A DNA stretch of 64,000 nucleotides from CAVIQK01 sp963644945 (GCA_963644945.1 CAVIQK010000003.1:62001-126000); one strand, 5' to 3'; positions 54,039 through 64,000 are shown, counted from the first letter of the stretch. A program made the numbers and translations. The notes: generated by a model from the sequence alone, not told the origin.

Positions 54039-56408
54039 ATGAATTCAAGTAAAGCGCAAAACATAAAAATAATCACACTGTTTATATTGATTTTATTGAT
54101 ATTTTTCACCCTTGTGTCTTTTGACACGCCCATTTCCTATGCGGAAGAAACCACCGGATCCCTAGAAATATCCGTCAAATTAAAAACAGGCGATTCCCCC
54201 GTTTCCGAAATAGAAACCATGCTTTACTATGGTGGGACGGAGAAATATTCGGCGACCACCGATTCTACGGGTAAAGCCACATTTTCATCGGTAAAAAAAC
54301 AAGCCACCAATTACGAAATATATATAAAAATCAACGGCACCGCTTTCAACACGATGAAACGTATAGACCTCAACGAGTCCCGAGACATATTTTTATACCA
54401 AATCTCATTTGAAGACAGTGACGGCACCGCTCTACACGAGAAAATGTACTACCCCGAAAATGCCACATCGGGCATCAAACTAAAATCTACCGATGCCCTA
54501 GGACTCAACTATTCGGCACATACGGGCTACACCTTCGCAGGTTGGAAAGAAAAAGGTTCCGCATCCTCGACGGTCTATTCGGATACCGGCACTATTGCTG
54601 TAAAACAAGACACCGTCTTAGTAGCGACATGGACAGAAAAACAATATATTTATTCGATTGACGGCTCCGGCAGTGTGCTTACACTCAGCGAAGACAATAT
54701 CAAAAAACCCTTCACCTACTCAAACATTACCGATGTAATCAGTGCCATCGAACAGTTGAGAGATCCCGCCAAACCATGCACGATCCAACTCGGCATATCC
54801 CAACTTAACGACATAATCACATTGACAAGAGGCACTTACAACATTTACACCAAATGGGAAAGAGGCGTAGAATCTCTTATCGAAAACGGCTCTATCAAAG
54901 TCTCCAAAGACGTAGTTCTCAATTTTTACGGAAAAATCTATCATAGCGAGTCCTCCTCGAACATTCCGTCTTTTTCGATAAAAGTTTCGGGCGGTACACT
55001 TTCGCTAAAAGAAAACTCTTCCGTTCAAGGAGTATTGTTGGTAGGCACCGTCCAAGACACGCAAAAATCTCAAATACTTCTCGACGGCTATACCCAAAAA
55101 CTCGAACTCGGCTACCGTTATGACGAATCACTTTCGACGTCTTATGACGAAATCGACAAAAGAAAAGAAGGCTACCAAACCCTTCGTCAAAAAGTCCTAG
55201 GCTACACCCTCATGCAAAACGTAGAAGAAACGGACGTTTCTCGTTTTACCCTTGTCGGCGATGACTCGTCCAAGTGGTTCGGCATGGCGTACAACAAGAC
55301 CAAAAAATGCCTTTATATAGAAGAAAAATTTGAAATATCTTACCTTTTGGACTTTACCGAAACCGAAAAAACTCGTCTTTCGGGTACCCTTCCGTCGGCA
55401 AAATACATTTTGAAAGGCTATTCTTACTCCGTCCCCGCCTTGCCCACGTCTACTGCCCTTCGTGGTCATGATTTTGACGGATTTTATTTAGGAACCGAAA
55501 AATACGAGGAAAATGCCACTTTTTCACCGACGGACGACACCGTTTTGAAAGCGAAATTTACCCCGAAAACCTACAAAATAATATACACTAATCTAAAAGG
55601 TTCCACTAGTCCCAAAATCGAAAAACACACCTACATGACCGATACAACATTGACCTCGATTACTACGACAGGCTACACTTTTTCGACCTTCAAAATAGAC
55701 AACAAAGACCTAAAAACCCCCGAAAACACCTTCGTTTTAGGTGGCGAAGACTACATTTCCGACATTACCGTAAAAGCCGTTTGGACGCTAGACGCCCCAA
55801 TAGTCACACCGCAAAACTACAATGGCATCTATGACGGCAAATCACACCCCCTGACCGTCACCACGTTCCACCTTGCATCCACCCCGATAAAATATCTCTA
55901 CGAGTGGTCTTTTGACGGCAAATCGCTAGGCGATCTCGCTACCGTTGACGTAAAACACGTTGCCGACACCGGCACATATCACGTAAAAGTCATTGCATGG
56001 GACGGCGAACTGTTTTCCGCCCCGACCGATACCGAAGTCCTAGCGACCATAACCCCCATTGCAATCACCATAAAACTCCAAGACAAAGAACAAATACGTG
56101 GCCGTATCCCCAAGTCTTTCTCCGCAACCCTTGTAGAAGGCACCTTCCCCGAAGGCGAGAGCATAGCCACCCTAGCCCTTACTTGCAGTTCGGATTTTGA
56201 TCCCGACGTTGTCGGCACCTACACAATAACAGCCACGTCTAAAAACACCGATTACACCATAACATTTATTGACGGCACCTACACCGTCATCCCCGTAGAT
56301 ACGGATGAAATCATAGTCACCACCTCAATGACAGGCGGACTATTCCTTGCCCTCCTAACCTATTTTGTCGCAATGATGATAAGAGTCAAAACAAAAGGAG
56401 CATTATGA
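54039..56408 (+). CDS. Surface protein with InlB-type and MBG-like repeats, C-terminal membrane anchor
   Basis: 789 aa. Signal peptide at ~11-40 (LFILILLIFFTLVSF, then ISYAEE). After a Cna-B-like beta domain, InlB/Listeria-Bacteroides-type repeats occur near residue 165 (GYTFAGWKEKG), near 470-510 (GHDFDGFYLGTEKY) and near 545 (GYTFSTFKIDNK). An MBG/Ig-like pair follows from about residue 585 (YNGIYDGKSHPLTV) to 755 (TITFIDGTYTVIPV). A C-terminal hydrophobic helix ends in RVKTKGAL; no LPxTG is seen. Likely anchored at the cell surface. The next gene overlaps by 4 bases. Confidence 0.78.
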   Translation: MNSSKAQNIKIITLFILILLIFFTLVSFDTPISYAEETTGSLEISVKLKTGDSPVSEIETMLYYGGTEKYSATTDSTGKATFSSVKKQATNYEIYIKINGTAFNTMKRIDLNESRDIFLYQISFEDSDGTALHEKMYYPENATSGIKLKSTDALGLNYSAHTGYTFAGWKEKGSASSTVYSDTGTIAVKQDTVLVATWTEKQYIYSIDGSGSVLTLSEDNIKKPFTYSNITDVISAIEQLRDPAKPCTIQLGISQLNDIITLTRGTYNIYTKWERGVESLIENGSIKVSKDVVLNFYGKIYHSESSSNIPSFSIKVSGGTLSLKENSSVQGVLLVGTVQDTQKSQILLDGYTQKLELGYRYDESLSTSYDEIDKRKEGYQTLRQKVLGYTLMQNVEETDVSRFTLVGDDSSKWFGMAYNKTKKCLYIEEKFEISYLLDFTETEKTRLSGTLPSAKYILKGYSYSVPALPTSTALRGHDFDGFYLGTEKYEENATFSPTDDTVLKAKFTPKTYKIIYTNLKGSTSPKIEKHTYMTDTTLTSITTTGYTFSTFKIDNKDLKTPENTFVLGGEDYISDITVKAVWTLDAPIVTPQNYNGIYDGKSHPLTVTTFHLASTPIKYLYEWSFDGKSLGDLATVDVKHVADTGTYHVKVIAWDGELFSAPTDTEVLATITPIAITIKLQDKEQIRGRIPKSFSATLVEGTFPEGESIATLALTCSSDFDPDVVGTYTITATSKNTDYTITFIDGTYTVIPVDTDEIIVTTSMTGGLFLALLTYFVAMMIRVKTKGAL

Positions 56409-57631
56409 AAAATAAGCCGTTTTTCCTTGTGATTTTAATACTTGTGGTTTTGACAACATTATCCGCTTGCGAGGGGAAAACCTTGTCTTTTTCCTCTACT
56501 CAATTTAATATTGCAATAGGCGAAGAGTATGCCCTTCCCCTTGTTGTGACTCCCAAAAACGCATCCTACACCTTGACGAGTTCCGATCCCTCGGTTGTCG
56601 AAATTGTCGGCAAAAAAATCTTAGGAAAAAAGGAAGGCACCGCAACCGTCACCGCTACAAGCGGAGATCTTACCGCCACGCTCGAAGTCATAGTTAGGGG
56701 CAAAATAGTCAACCAAAAAATAGACGTAAAATTCCAAATAGACAATGAAGTCCTCTTTACCAAGACTCTCAAACCGTCCGCCGAATTAAAGTCCTCTGAC
56801 GTCGATTTAGTCGTTGACCAAGTCCCCGCCGGCTATTGGTTCGACAACACATGGTATCTTGACGAAGATTGCACCTCAAAACTGACCTTCCCCTATAAAT
56901 TAGGAGACAGCGACACCACCTTTTATTCTCGCTACATTTTGTCTGACGGCACCGATTCGGACCACCCCTTGCCCCTCAACGTGGACGGCACTCTGACCTC
57001 TGTGGCGACCGGTCTTATGTACCCCGATTTACCCTACGAAAACATCGTTTTTCCCGAAGATATTACCTCTGTCAAAGAGTCCGCTTTCAAGGGCAATACG
57101 ACCATAAAATCGATAGATTTCAACTGTGTTACCTCAATAGGAAAATCTGCTTTTGAAAACTGCTCCGCCTTAGAAGAAATAAAAATTAAGACAGGAGAAG
57201 AAGGAGTCAAAACACTAGGTGACTACGCCTTCAAAAACTCCACTCTGGCACGCATTTCGACCTACGAAGACAATCTCTATTCCCTCAAATTATCGACCGT
57301 CGGCACCGATGTTTTTGTCGGCACCGCCTTCCAAAATTCGATGTCCTCGTCCCCCTATATTCGTGGCGACGGCATCCCTAGATACAAGGGCTTTTTCCTA
57401 GGGAAATTCATGCTAGGATACAATTCCACAACCCTAGATTCGGAATTTTCCTCCACTTTCACCTTCGTTGCCGACAACACCGCCGACATCGAAATTTGCT
57501 GTACTTTTTCCAATCTCTCTACGATCAAAGTCGTCCTTCTCGACTACTCGACCGCAAAAGCCGAAGAACTCAAAAACAAGTTTATTGCAAAAGGTATTTT
57601 ACCTTCAAATATCACGACAGGTTCTCTCTAA
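56405..57631 (+). CDS. Lipoprotein with Ig-like domain and BspA-type leucine-rich repeats
   Basis: 408 aa, with AAAGGAG before the ATG and an ATGA overlap with the upstream stop. Lipobox TLSAC near residue 22. A Big_2 Ig-like domain spans ~28-98 (ASYTLTSSDPSVVEIVG, KEGTATVTATSG). A middle InlB-like segment includes GYWFDNTWYLDEDC near 145. BspA-type leucine-rich repeats run from ~215 to 300 (VKESAFKGNTTIKSIDF, IGKSAFENCSALEEI, LGDYAFKNSTLARI). Such repeats mediate binding to proteins or host surfaces in related gut bacteria. Coupled with the preceding surface protein. Confidence 0.82.
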   Translation: MKNKPFFLVILILVVLTTLSACEGKTLSFSSTQFNIAIGEEYALPLVVTPKNASYTLTSSDPSVVEIVGKKILGKKEGTATVTATSGDLTATLEVIVRGKIVNQKIDVKFQIDNEVLFTKTLKPSAELKSSDVDLVVDQVPAGYWFDNTWYLDEDCTSKLTFPYKLGDSDTTFYSRYILSDGTDSDHPLPLNVDGTLTSVATGLMYPDLPYENIVFPEDITSVKESAFKGNTTIKSIDFNCVTSIGKSAFENCSALEEIKIKTGEEGVKTLGDYAFKNSTLARISTYEDNLYSLKLSTVGTDVFVGTAFQNSMSSSPYIRGDGIPRYKGFFLGKFMLGYNSTTLDSEFSSTFTFVADNTADIEICCTFSNLSTIKVVLLDYSTAKAEELKNKFIAKGILPSNITTGSL

Positions 57632-57700
57632 TCTTCCCTGCCCTCTCCCGAAAAAATAAATTAAAGTAAAATTTTTGTTTTACGAAACTCTCCTATTGTG

Positions 57701-57731
57701 AAATTTACGTGTGAGTGCGTGAATTTTTTTA
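57701..57731 (+). terminator. Possible terminator after the LRR lipoprotein
   Basis: AAATT-ACG can pair with CGT-AATTT around an 8-nt loop, followed by a run of T. The stem is imperfect. Confidence 0.4.
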
Positions 57732-57788
57732 GAACAAATAGTTATATTTTAATAAATTATCGCCCGCATGTAGATTTTTTAATTTTTT

Positions 57789-57794
57789 TATAAT
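57789..57794 (+). promoter_or_regulatory. Possible -10 box of the giant surface protein gene
   Basis: TATAAT in an AT-rich stretch, about 78 nt before the ATG at 57873. A ribosome binding site (AAGGTG) lies 5 nt before that ATG. Confidence 0.4.
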
Positions 57795-57872
57795 AAAATA
57801 TGCCCATAGCGGATTGCCAAGGCAAAATATCATCCGCACCAAAAAACAACAACATTCCTACCAAGGTGAAAT

Positions 57873-60800
57873 ATGAGAAGACTTACCCCCAAAAAGAAGA
57901 AATTTTTATTTGCCGCCCTTTCTACGTTGGCAATTGCGATATTGACTCTTGTTTTAGCATTTGGCGTCAATTGGACTCCCGCTAGTAACGGATCCGACCA
58001 AACCGGCACTTCGGCAAACACCGAAATCAACAACGACAATAAATTTGCAACCCAAGTATCCGATGCAGCCACTTTTTTAAGTACGGTTTACAACACGATT
58101 TCGACTGATGTACAACTGACTACCGACATAACTATTTCCGAAAGCGATCTTTCGACATACGGAGTTACCGCTAGCAAAACCGATTTTTGGGAAAACGGCA
58201 TCATCTCTTCCGGCGTCACTTTCGACGGTGGTGGACACACGATTACCATTACAAGTTCTACATCGTATGAATCGCCTAACGACGAAACTCCTAAATATTC
58301 GGGTGTTTTATTTGGAAAGAACTCGGGTACTATACGCAATCTAAATCTCGTAATAGACATCAATCTTACCTCATACGGAGTGTATGCTCTAGGTGGTCTT
58401 GTAGGCTACAACACCGGCACAATCGACAACTGTACCGTCACAATCAACAGCGGTAAAACATTAAAAGGTCAATGGGGTGCTAGCGGCGACGGCGACAAAG
58501 ATACTTGCACCGGCGGTATGGTAGGTCTTAATAGCGGTACTATAACCAACAGCACTGTCAATATCTTAGGTACAGTAGCGGCATACGGCGGCGCCAACAA
58601 AATATGTGTGGCTGTCGGCGGTGTCGTCGGCTCTTGGATTTCAGGCACAATGGACAATGTTTCGATAAAAGGAAACGGTACTATTCATAGAGGTACTGCT
58701 GACGGTGCCCCCTATGGAGCCAGTGCAGGTTTCGTCGGTTATATGAGAAGAACTACATACAGCGGCAACAACGGCAACACGTACTCCGGACACACGTTCG
58801 TCACGTTGAATTACCTTTTTACCGGTACTTACTCATACGACTCGGGCTCCGAACAATTTATCGGTGCGATAGTCGGTGATGCCAACAGTGTTTCGATTTC
58901 AATTACCACTATTGGATATAAAAATTCGGAACTAACTCTGGGTTCAACAGGTAATATAACAGGTTCGGGCAGTCTTGCTTATACTGACAGTCGTGCAAAA
59001 AACATTGCCGGCAGAGCGACAGGATTCTCCGTATCTTCCCAAACAGTGTATCGTGAAAAAATTGCAACTGCAGAAAAATTGATAGAGGTATTAGGTTCCT
59101 CTACGGCGCTAAGCGAAAATTATCTATTGACGAATGACATCACTCTCACCGCCGCTCAAGTTGCCTCGATCGGTGGTGCTGTCCTTTCGAGCGGTTTTAC
59201 GTTCGACGGTGGTGGCCATTCCATAACATTAGAAGAAGGCACTGCCACTCTCAAAACCGCCACTGATACGTATGCTTATTCCGGCGGTTTGTTTGCAATC
59301 AACAACGGCACCATCAAAAATGTCAATCTCTATATCAATACAAAACTTTCTTGCTCGGCAGTCGCTCTCGGCGGACTTGTCGGTATCAATAAAGGCACAA
59401 TAACCGATTGCTCTGTGAATATCGGTAGCGCCGCTGAATTACACGTCACCTCAGCTCGAGACGGAGGTGTCGGCGGGCTTATCGGTATCAACGATGCTCC
59501 TAGTTCGACGGTTTCTGGTTGCGATGTGACACTAGACGGCAAAATTTGGTTGTCCAACCCTTATAATGCTCATGGTGGCATGGGCGGTATAGCCGGCTGG
59601 AACATAGACGGCACATTGACCGATGTATCAATATCCGGTAGCGGTGTAATCAAATCTGATGCAAGTGACAACTCAACCTACAGTTGGAAATTCTATGGCG
59701 GTGTTGTCGGCGGAAACAGAGGCGGTTATGGTTCCTCCTCGAATAGTTTATATGCAGGCATTGTTATGGGTACTACCTCTTATGGAAGTATAGAATACAA
59801 TTTTACGGGCACGTTCGAATGTGGCGCATCTACCGGCGAAATTTATGTCGGTAAAATTATAGGTTTTACAGGTACTAGTATATCGGGAGTTCCCTTGACA
59901 GTATATGGCACTAGCCAAATCTCCACTTCGGCAGGCGGGAACAAACAAGGCAGTTCTTCCTTGACTTTGGATCAATCTACACTCACTGCAATCGGCAACG
60001 GCAGTTTTTCTGCTACCCAAACAGTAATTGAACCTCCCGAAAAATACGCCACCCCTTCCGCAATGGATTACGGCAATGTTCGTGGTGGATATACTCCGAC
60101 AGGCACTGCTATAAACAGCCTCGCTTCCCTCAAAGCCTTCTTGTCGTCTAGCACCGGCACCGGCTATCTCACCCAAGACATCACGATTACAACGGGCGCA
60201 GCCACCCTCTACAACGGCACTTTTGCCGACGGCAAAACCCTTGACGGCAACGGCTACTCTATTATATTCAGTGGTCAATATTCCGCAAATAATGGTCAAA
60301 ATAGAAACAGTGGATCTGCTCAAAGTTCCGGCGGAGTTTACTACGACGGTATGCTTGTCGCAAAAAACGAAGGTGTAATCAAAAACTTAAAACTTGTCAT
60401 CCAAGCCACCCAAAGATACAACATTTCTTCAAGCACATCTTCCGCCTCATTCGGCATAGTAGTCGGAGACAATGCCGGAGCAATAGAAAACGTCTCTGTA
60501 ATAGTAGAAGACGGCAAAACTTATTACTGGCAAGCCAACTCCCCGTCTGCCGCCCCTAAAGTCAATTTCGGCATGATCGCAGGCAACAATACCGGTACGA
60601 TAAGTTATGTTGGAGCCTATATTGGCGACGGAGCAATAGTCTCTCATAAAGGCCAAACCGGGACCGGTACTTCCAACACCGGCGGACTTGTCGGTCTCAA
60701 CTCCGGTACCGTTGAATATTGCTCTATCTACGGTGGCGGTACTCTTAAAGATGAATCTTCCAATTCTAGCGCCACAGTCTCCGTCGGCGGCATCGTCGGA

Positions 60801-63800
60801 CGAAGCACCGGCACTGTCCAATACTGTTATTATGGTTTATATACCTCCCCGACATGCTCAAATGCAGATTATTTGGCTCTTATTACAGGTTATACAGAGT
60901 CCGGTACCATATCAAACGTCGGACGATACAATAGTTCCGAGGCATTTACCAACGGGGCCACCGCATCCTATCGCTACAAAGTCACCAACAGCCAATCTTC
61001 CGTCAAAGCAAGAGGCTTTTTCGACTACTTCTCCCAAGACAATATACTTCTCCTTGAATTCGACAATCCTGAACAAATATCATCCATCAGCACATCGGTG
61101 ACGGATTTTAGTGCTGAATCTGTCGGCAACTCGACTATCGGCGATAATGTTGCCGTAGCATATTCTAGCGATTCAAAACAAGTTTATGTCTATACGACTA
61201 AATTTAGCGATTCCAATACAATTTATAATGTGACCGTCACCCCCTCACTCAATACTACTTATGTTGACGCCCTTGACATAATCAACGCAGGTTATACCGA
61301 CACAACAACCGTCTCGGGGACCAAAATCACTTCTTCGACAGCATTCCCGTTGAGCGGTAGCGGCAATTATTATTTAGATTCCGATATAACGATATCCGCA
61401 GGAAATGTTACATATACTCAAACAGCATTTTCGGGTACACTTTACGGCAACGGCCATACCATTACATTTACAGCAGGTGTAATAAATGTCACGGGCAAAG
61501 ATTACACACACTTTGGATTGTTGACGGCAGCGCTAAATGGGACCATCCAAGACCTAAACGTAGTCATAGACGGTGCTGTCGTATTTGGTACGACCGGCGC
61601 ACAAGACATGTTCGTCGGTGCATATACGGGTATAGTCAACACCGGTACAATACGCAACTGCTCTCTCACAATAAATAGTGGCGCAGAATTCAAATTGGCA
61701 TATTCCGCAGGAAATACTACAAGCAAATGGACTTCCCTAGGTGGTTTTGTCGGTAGAACCGCAGAAAGCGGAACAATGACGCTCGAAAATCTTTATTTCA
61801 ACAATAGCGGTACAATTAGAAGTACTCCTACCAGCGATGTAAACGGATCGGATGGAGGAAACGGCTATGTAAAAAATATCACAAGCGGAATAGTAGGATA
61901 CCTTCAAAGCAACAGTTATTCTATACAAAAATTATTTATTACCGGAAGTGGCACAATCAAAAGCAGCAACTTTTCGGAAAAGTGGGTATCGGTAATTACA
62001 TCATTTCGTAGAGTCTTTTCCAACACTGGTGACTATTGTTCGGGCAAGACTATTCCCTATGTATATTTACAAAATTACCAAATGACTCTTACTGCAGATA
62101 CTGCTGCCGGATTGTTCATAGCGTGGAGTGGCGACTATGGCAGCAACTTTATTACGATATACAACGGTTACAACAACAACGATTCTTTCAAAGGATATAA
62201 GGCTCACAACAATATCAATGCAAGCCCGACATTATCGTCTTATTACACTAATACGGGTGTTGTGCTGACTAGAGATAAAAACGGCGCTTATGTCAACTCT
62301 TTGACAATTGACGGACAAAGTGTAACCGGAAACAACAGAAGTCAGTACATCAAAGAAAAAGTCAATCTCCCGTCTAATGGCGGAGCGAACCATGTTACTG
62401 CATTAAGATATTCGGACAAAGGTACCGATCGCCATGCGATTTACTCTTATTCTCAGTCCGGCACAAGCATTACTTACACCTCCAAGACTTCCAACATGTA
62501 CTCTGTGACGACCACCCTTGACGGTTCGTCGTCCTATGCTTTATCCCCCGCCGACAACGGAGTGAAAAAGATTTTCCAAAAGTATGCCTATGCAGTCAAC
62601 AGCAGAAGTACCCTAGGCATCACCAATGAGCAAATAGCCAAAGCCTATTTTGGATTCAAAGGAAAAGGCGGAGTAGTTCTCGGAAACGGCTCGGCTACCG
62701 CATCCGGTACGGGTACCGATGCCGAAGTCGGTTACAATATATACGGAGATTCGTCCATTGTAAAACTACTGGTCTTATTGCCCAACAGTCTTACGATTTC
62801 CGACGTTCACTCCACTTACGGCACTGCTTCATCTGGATCTTACGATTCCTATTACAATGTCACTTCCGGTTCCAACGGCACATATTTACCCGGTGTCAAA
62901 TACAAGGTAAACACCACAGATACAACTTTTGTCGATGCAGTCAATGCCTATTCGCCGAGTTACCAAAATCTTTCAAGCAAAGGCAATGCCTATTCGGTAT
63001 ATATTTCCGCAACCTCTTACACTATATATAATAAGGATAGCAACAAATACATTACCTATTCTATAATCAACGGCACGACTTCTCTAGGATCCTCCGAATA
63101 TAGTGCCTACATTTTCAAATATGAAGGGACCACCTCCGAGTCCATAATACAAGGAGCCCAAGGCTATATTCACCAATATAAACTAGACGGCGCCGTTTGG
63201 AAAATCGACAATGTTTCTACCGACAGCGTGGTTTACAACGGATCTACTCACAATGTAACCGTAGATTTTACCACCAAAGTAGGCACTCCTTCGCCGACTT
63301 ACGCAACAACCCCGGGAGAAAACAAAAATGTCGGTGCGTACACCACTACCGCCACTTTGGCAGAAAACGGCAATTATGCCTTAGGCGAAGATGCCTCCGG
63401 TGCAGGCATATATTCCATTTCCAAAACATGGAACATAACCCCTGCCCCCGTCACACTTACTTTGACCAAGTCCTCAGACTTCTCTAAGATCTATGACGGC
63501 AGTACTTCGTCTTCCGTCACTTTGTCCGAAGTAGCCGCCAATTATCACGACAGTTCCAAAACGAGTGCGGGACAGTCGACTGCTTCCGCCGCTTATGCCT
63601 ATACCGGCGCTTTCTCGACGACCGTATCGGGACTAAACATGACCGGAAGACTCTCATATAGCGAGCCTACGACTTTTGCTGTCGGCAATCCCACATCTGT
63701 CGGCACCTATGACCTCGAAATCTCCTATACGTCCTCCACTTCTCTGATGGTTGACGGTTCTGACTCTGTCTCCAACTTTACCCTCCAATCGGTAGAATAT

Positions 63801-64000
63801 AGCGGAGAAAAAGCGACTTACACCATAAACTCTGTCCTAATCAAAACCGCCGTTTCCGATATAGAAGGCGAAAAGAATAGAGAATATACCGCAGCAAAAC
63901 AATATTTTGCATCCGCCTCACTTGCCGAATTCGATATGGATTCCGCATTGAGTACCCAATGTACCGCCTACGGCAAAACATTTGATGTTATAAAAACTGC
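57873..64000 (+). CDS. Giant repetitive surface protein (GLUG/beta-helix-like, then MBG-like), 3' end outside window
   Basis: Open for over 2040 codons to the window edge; frame checked at several points. The N-terminus MRRLTPKKKKFLFAALS plus a hydrophobic stretch to residue ~32 is a signal peptide. About four imperfect ~330-residue units follow. Each begins with a Leu-x-x-D-I-T-I type strand, then FDGGGHTIT, then GLUG-like turns such as GGLVGYNTGTIDNCTV and GGLVGINKGTITDCSV. From about residue 1780 MBG-like domains appear (VVYNGSTHNVTVDF, then FSKIYDGSTSSSVTL). Such proteins form elongated adhesin-like stalks. The C-terminal anchor is not visible. It follows two other surface-protein genes. 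Confidence 0.88.
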   Translation, partial: MRRLTPKKKKFLFAALSTLAIAILTLVLAFGVNWTPASNGSDQTGTSANTEINNDNKFATQVSDAATFLSTVYNTISTDVQLTTDITISESDLSTYGVTASKTDFWENGIISSGVTFDGGGHTITITSSTSYESPNDETPKYSGVLFGKNSGTIRNLNLVIDINLTSYGVYALGGLVGYNTGTIDNCTVTINSGKTLKGQWGASGDGDKDTCTGGMVGLNSGTITNSTVNILGTVAAYGGANKICVAVGGVVGSWISGTMDNVSIKGNGTIHRGTADGAPYGASAGFVGYMRRTTYSGNNGNTYSGHTFVTLNYLFTGTYSYDSGSEQFIGAIVGDANSVSISITTIGYKNSELTLGSTGNITGSGSLAYTDSRAKNIAGRATGFSVSSQTVYREKIATAEKLIEVLGSSTALSENYLLTNDITLTAAQVASIGGAVLSSGFTFDGGGHSITLEEGTATLKTATDTYAYSGGLFAINNGTIKNVNLYINTKLSCSAVALGGLVGINKGTITDCSVNIGSAAELHVTSARDGGVGGLIGINDAPSSTVSGCDVTLDGKIWLSNPYNAHGGMGGIAGWNIDGTLTDVSISGSGVIKSDASDNSTYSWKFYGGVVGGNRGGYGSSSNSLYAGIVMGTTSYGSIEYNFTGTFECGASTGEIYVGKIIGFTGTSISGVPLTVYGTSQISTSAGGNKQGSSSLTLDQSTLTAIGNGSFSATQTVIEPPEKYATPSAMDYGNVRGGYTPTGTAINSLASLKAFLSSSTGTGYLTQDITITTGAATLYNGTFADGKTLDGNGYSIIFSGQYSANNGQNRNSGSAQSSGGVYYDGMLVAKNEGVIKNLKLVIQATQRYNISSSTSSASFGIVVGDNAGAIENVSVIVEDGKTYYWQANSPSAAPKVNFGMIAGNNTGTISYVGAYIGDGAIVSHKGQTGTGTSNTGGLVGLNSGTVEYCSIYGGGTLKDESSNSSATVSVGGIVGRSTGTVQYCYYGLYTSPTCSNADYLALITGYTESGTISNVGRYNSSEAFTNGATASYRYKVTNSQSSVKARGFFDYFSQDNILLLEFDNPEQISSISTSVTDFSAESVGNSTIGDNVAVAYSSDSKQVYVYTTKFSDSNTIYNVTVTPSLNTTYVDALDIINAGYTDTTTVSGTKITSSTAFPLSGSGNYYLDSDITISAGNVTYTQTAFSGTLYGNGHTITFTAGVINVTGKDYTHFGLLTAALNGTIQDLNVVIDGAVVFGTTGAQDMFVGAYTGIVNTGTIRNCSLTINSGAEFKLAYSAGNTTSKWTSLGGFVGRTAESGTMTLENLYFNNSGTIRSTPTSDVNGSDGGNGYVKNITSGIVGYLQSNSYSIQKLFITGSGTIKSSNFSEKWVSVITSFRRVFSNTGDYCSGKTIPYVYLQNYQMTLTADTAAGLFIAWSGDYGSNFITIYNGYNNNDSFKGYKAHNNINASPTLSSYYTNTGVVLTRDKNGAYVNSLTIDGQSVTGNNRSQYIKEKVNLPSNGGANHVTALRYSDKGTDRHAIYSYSQSGTSITYTSKTSNMYSVTTTLDGSSSYALSPADNGVKKIFQKYAYAVNSRSTLGITNEQIAKAYFGFKGKGGVVLGNGSATASGTGTDAEVGYNIYGDSSIVKLLVLLPNSLTISDVHSTYGTASSGSYDSYYNVTSGSNGTYLPGVKYKVNTTDTTFVDAVNAYSPSYQNLSSKGNAYSVYISATSYTIYNKDSNKYITYSIINGTTSLGSSEYSAYIFKYEGTTSESIIQGAQGYIHQYKLDGAVWKIDNVSTDSVVYNGSTHNVTVDFTTKVGTPSPTYATTPGENKNVGAYTTTATLAENGNYALGEDASGAGIYSISKTWNITPAPVTLTLTKSSDFSKIYDGSTSSSVTLSEVAANYHDSSKTSAGQSTASAAYAYTGAFSTTVSGLNMTGRLSYSEPTTFAVGNPTSVGTYDLEISYTSSTSLMVDGSDSVSNFTLQSVEYSGEKATYTINSVLIKTAVSDIEGEKNREYTAAKQYFASASLAEFDMDSALSTQCTAYGKTFDVIKT
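58020..62030 (+). repeat. Four degenerate ~1-kb repeats inside the giant gene
   Basis: Units begin near 58020, 59065, 60105 and 61290. Each encodes a lead strand ending in D-I-T-[IL], a buried FDGGGH/LDGNGY/LYGNGH turn, a G-T-I-[RKQ]-[ND]-L strand and one or more GG-[LF]-V-G turns. DNA identity between units is low by eye, so these are old duplications. Confidence 0.65.

Noticed and set aside
57800..57985. 61-codon open frame starting 6 nt after a TATAAT
   Set aside because: It overlaps the signal-peptide region of the giant gene in another frame and shows no domain or membrane pattern.
61141..61260. Apparent frameshift in the giant gene
   Set aside because: On recounting the bases the frame stays open through this stretch; the first reading was an indexing error.

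Overview
The window is a low-GC bacterial chromosome segment, by eye below 40 % G+C, most likely from an uncultured Clostridia-type Bacillota. The evidence is the gene set: AddA/AddB instead of RecBCD, DnaD with a DnaC/DnaI-like loader, RNase J, ECF-type vitamin transporters (QueT, FolT), a heterodimeric ABC exporter, lipobox lipoproteins, a tetrahydrofolate riboswitch and AGGAGG-type ribosome binding sites. The lineage assignment is inference. I saw no rRNA, CRISPR array, insertion sequence or prophage.

Layout. 1-6.8 kb: the end of a signal peptidase, helicase-loading genes, and a divergent Rad50/SbcC-like zinc-hook protein whose ATPase motifs look degenerate. 6.9-10.1 kb: exported lipoproteins. 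10.2-16.8 kb: addB-addA. 16.9-25.6 kb: an acidic membrane protein, corA, two tRNAs, an HxxxDG acyltransferase-like protein, an AlkD-like protein, phosphohexomutase, an Ig-like lipoprotein and UDP-galactopyranose mutase. 25.8-30.4 kb: an acidic membrane protein, then an operon of unrecognised small and membrane proteins ending in acpP (locus A). 30.4-37.2 kb: a lipoprotein, folT under a THF riboswitch, RNase J, a glycosyltransferase and a two-component system. 37.3-47.1 kb: aspS-asnS-leuS, a recX-birA-phospholipase C operon, tRNA-Arg and glnS. 47.1-49.9 kb: a second operon of the unrecognised family (locus B). 50.3-53.9 kb: a heterodimeric ABC exporter. 54.0 kb to the end: three surface proteins, the last a giant open reading frame that runs off the window.

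Most interesting system. Loci A and B are two copies of one multi-gene module that I cannot match to a known family. Five proteins share a short linear motif, Q-L-T-P-I-V-x-P-I-x-x-V-P-Y-x-S, usually followed by an aromatic/acidic tail. It occurs at the C-terminus of tiny soluble proteins (62-107 aa) and in the cytosolic N-terminal part of multi-pass membrane proteins. Each locus also has a membrane protein with an AYAEET plus Ser/Gly/Glu-rich outer segment. Both operons have a TTGAAA-N17-TATAAT promoter and an inverted repeat just downstream of the predicted start. Locus A ends with acyl carrier protein.

Other signals. At least five diverse genes have a -10 box only 6-9 nt before ATG, so their mRNAs should be leaderless. 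In the folT leader the terminator U-tract abuts the start codon. The giant surface protein contains about four degenerate beta-helix-like repeats.
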